5,916 nt of DNA from an uncultured Coriobacteriaceae bacterium. Its GTDB lineage: Bacteria; Actinomycetota; Coriobacteriia; Coriobacteriales; Atopobiaceae. Where the stretch lies: assembly GCA_902766805.1 (NCBI GenBank), contig CACXFF010000036.1, positions 1 to 5,916 on the forward strand, read 5' to 3'. Below, piece after piece: positions 5,820 through 5,916 of the stretch. The number at the start of each line of letters is the position of its first letter. The stretch's first letter is position 1. The notes below the pieces were generated by a model, which was not told the DNA's origin, did no database searches, and saw only the letters and a list, made by a program, of their open reading frames with translations. Position numbers and translations under genes: made by a program.

Positions 5820-5850
5820 TTGTCTGGCGGGCCGTGAGCTGGGGTACAGT
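5820..5850 (+). promoter_or_regulatory. Candidate promoter of the gene starting at 5906
   Basis: TTGTCT (5820-5825) and TACAGT (5845-5850) are separated by 19 bp, slightly longer than the ideal 17. Transcription would start near 5857, with a leader of about 50 bases. Both hexamers match consensus at four of six positions, so this is tentative. Confidence 0.3.
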
Positions 5851-5905
5851 GGCAGTCGGTGATGAAGCCGCTGAAGTAGTGAGTTGCCCGCGGAAGGAGA
5901 CTCCC

Positions 5906-5916
5906 ATGACTGAGTA
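5906..5916 (+). CDS. Start of an unidentified plus-strand gene, cut by window edge
   Basis: ATG at 5906 opens a frame reading M-T-E and then the first two bases of a fourth codon before the window ends. AAGGAG at 5894-5899 lies six bases upstream, an excellent Shine-Dalgarno. Nothing can be said of its product. It is divergent from the dehydrogenase, an arrangement sometimes seen for a regulator, but that is only a possibility. Confidence 0.6.

Larger units (their letters stand above)
5604..5905. other. Divergent spacer between the dehydrogenase and the plus-strand gene at 5906
   Basis: A 302-bp region, locally less GC-rich at about 5700-5745, holding candidate promoters for both sides and no convincing gene. 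A 61-codon minus frame (5722-5907) overlaps the start of the plus-strand gene and has no ribosome binding site in the window. Imperfect short inverted repeats are present (AACAGT at about 5789, with ACTGT about 18 bp on), but none is strong enough to call an operator. Confidence 0.5.

Noticed and set aside
5722..5907. Minus-strand 61-codon frame in the right-hand spacer
   Set aside because: Its start overlaps the ATG of the plus-strand gene at 5906, no upstream ribosome binding site is visible, and it runs through candidate promoter sequence.
1..5916. CRISPR array, transposase, integrase, tRNA or rRNA genes
   Set aside because: No regularly spaced direct repeats, no mobile-element protein and no cloverleaf or rRNA signature were seen on either strand. 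The only repeats are the short palindromic ones described.

Overview
The window is GC-rich, with strong G/C third-position bias, AGGAG-type ribosome binding sites and little phage or transposon signal. The gene content is an AsnA-type asparagine synthetase, a COG5015-type flavin-binding protein, a YfbK-type lipoprotein, a lactose/cellobiose-type PTS IIB protein and a YqhD/BdhA-like alcohol dehydrogenase. Together these suggest a fermentative, high-GC, host-associated anaerobe. My best guess is Actinomycetota, class Coriobacteriia (Collinsella/Olsenella/Eggerthella-like). This rests on gene content and composition only, not on a marker gene.

Layout from left to right. Positions 1-363 (minus) hold the first 121 codons of asnA, cut by the window edge. 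Positions 595-798 (minus) encode a 67-residue protein with two membrane segments. Positions 886-1290 (minus) encode a small PNPOx-fold protein that probably starts at TTG, followed by a perfect 16-bp hairpin. Positions 1420-3027 (minus) encode a 535-residue lipoprotein with a von Willebrand A domain and YfbK-type flanking domains. A 393-bp divergent spacer then leads to 3421-3873 (plus), an orphan PTS IIB protein with an extended C-terminus. Positions 3874-4388 are a 515-bp non-coding convergent spacer with nested inverted repeats and a plus-strand-oriented terminator. Positions 4389-5603 (minus) encode an iron-containing alcohol dehydrogenase. A 302-bp divergent spacer ends in the start codon of a plus-strand gene at 5906, of which only three codons are visible.

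How they work together: there is no evidence for one pathway. The minus-strand genes between 3027 and 1 are separated by 87-231 bp, with hairpins or candidate promoters in some gaps, so they look like mostly independent units and not a tight operon. The dehydrogenase and the PTS component fit a sugar-fermenting lifestyle but are convergent, not co-transcribed.

I found no clear new multi-gene system. The least explained part is the convergent spacer at 3874-4388, where one short motif recurs in alternating orientation and builds a 21-bp perfect stem.
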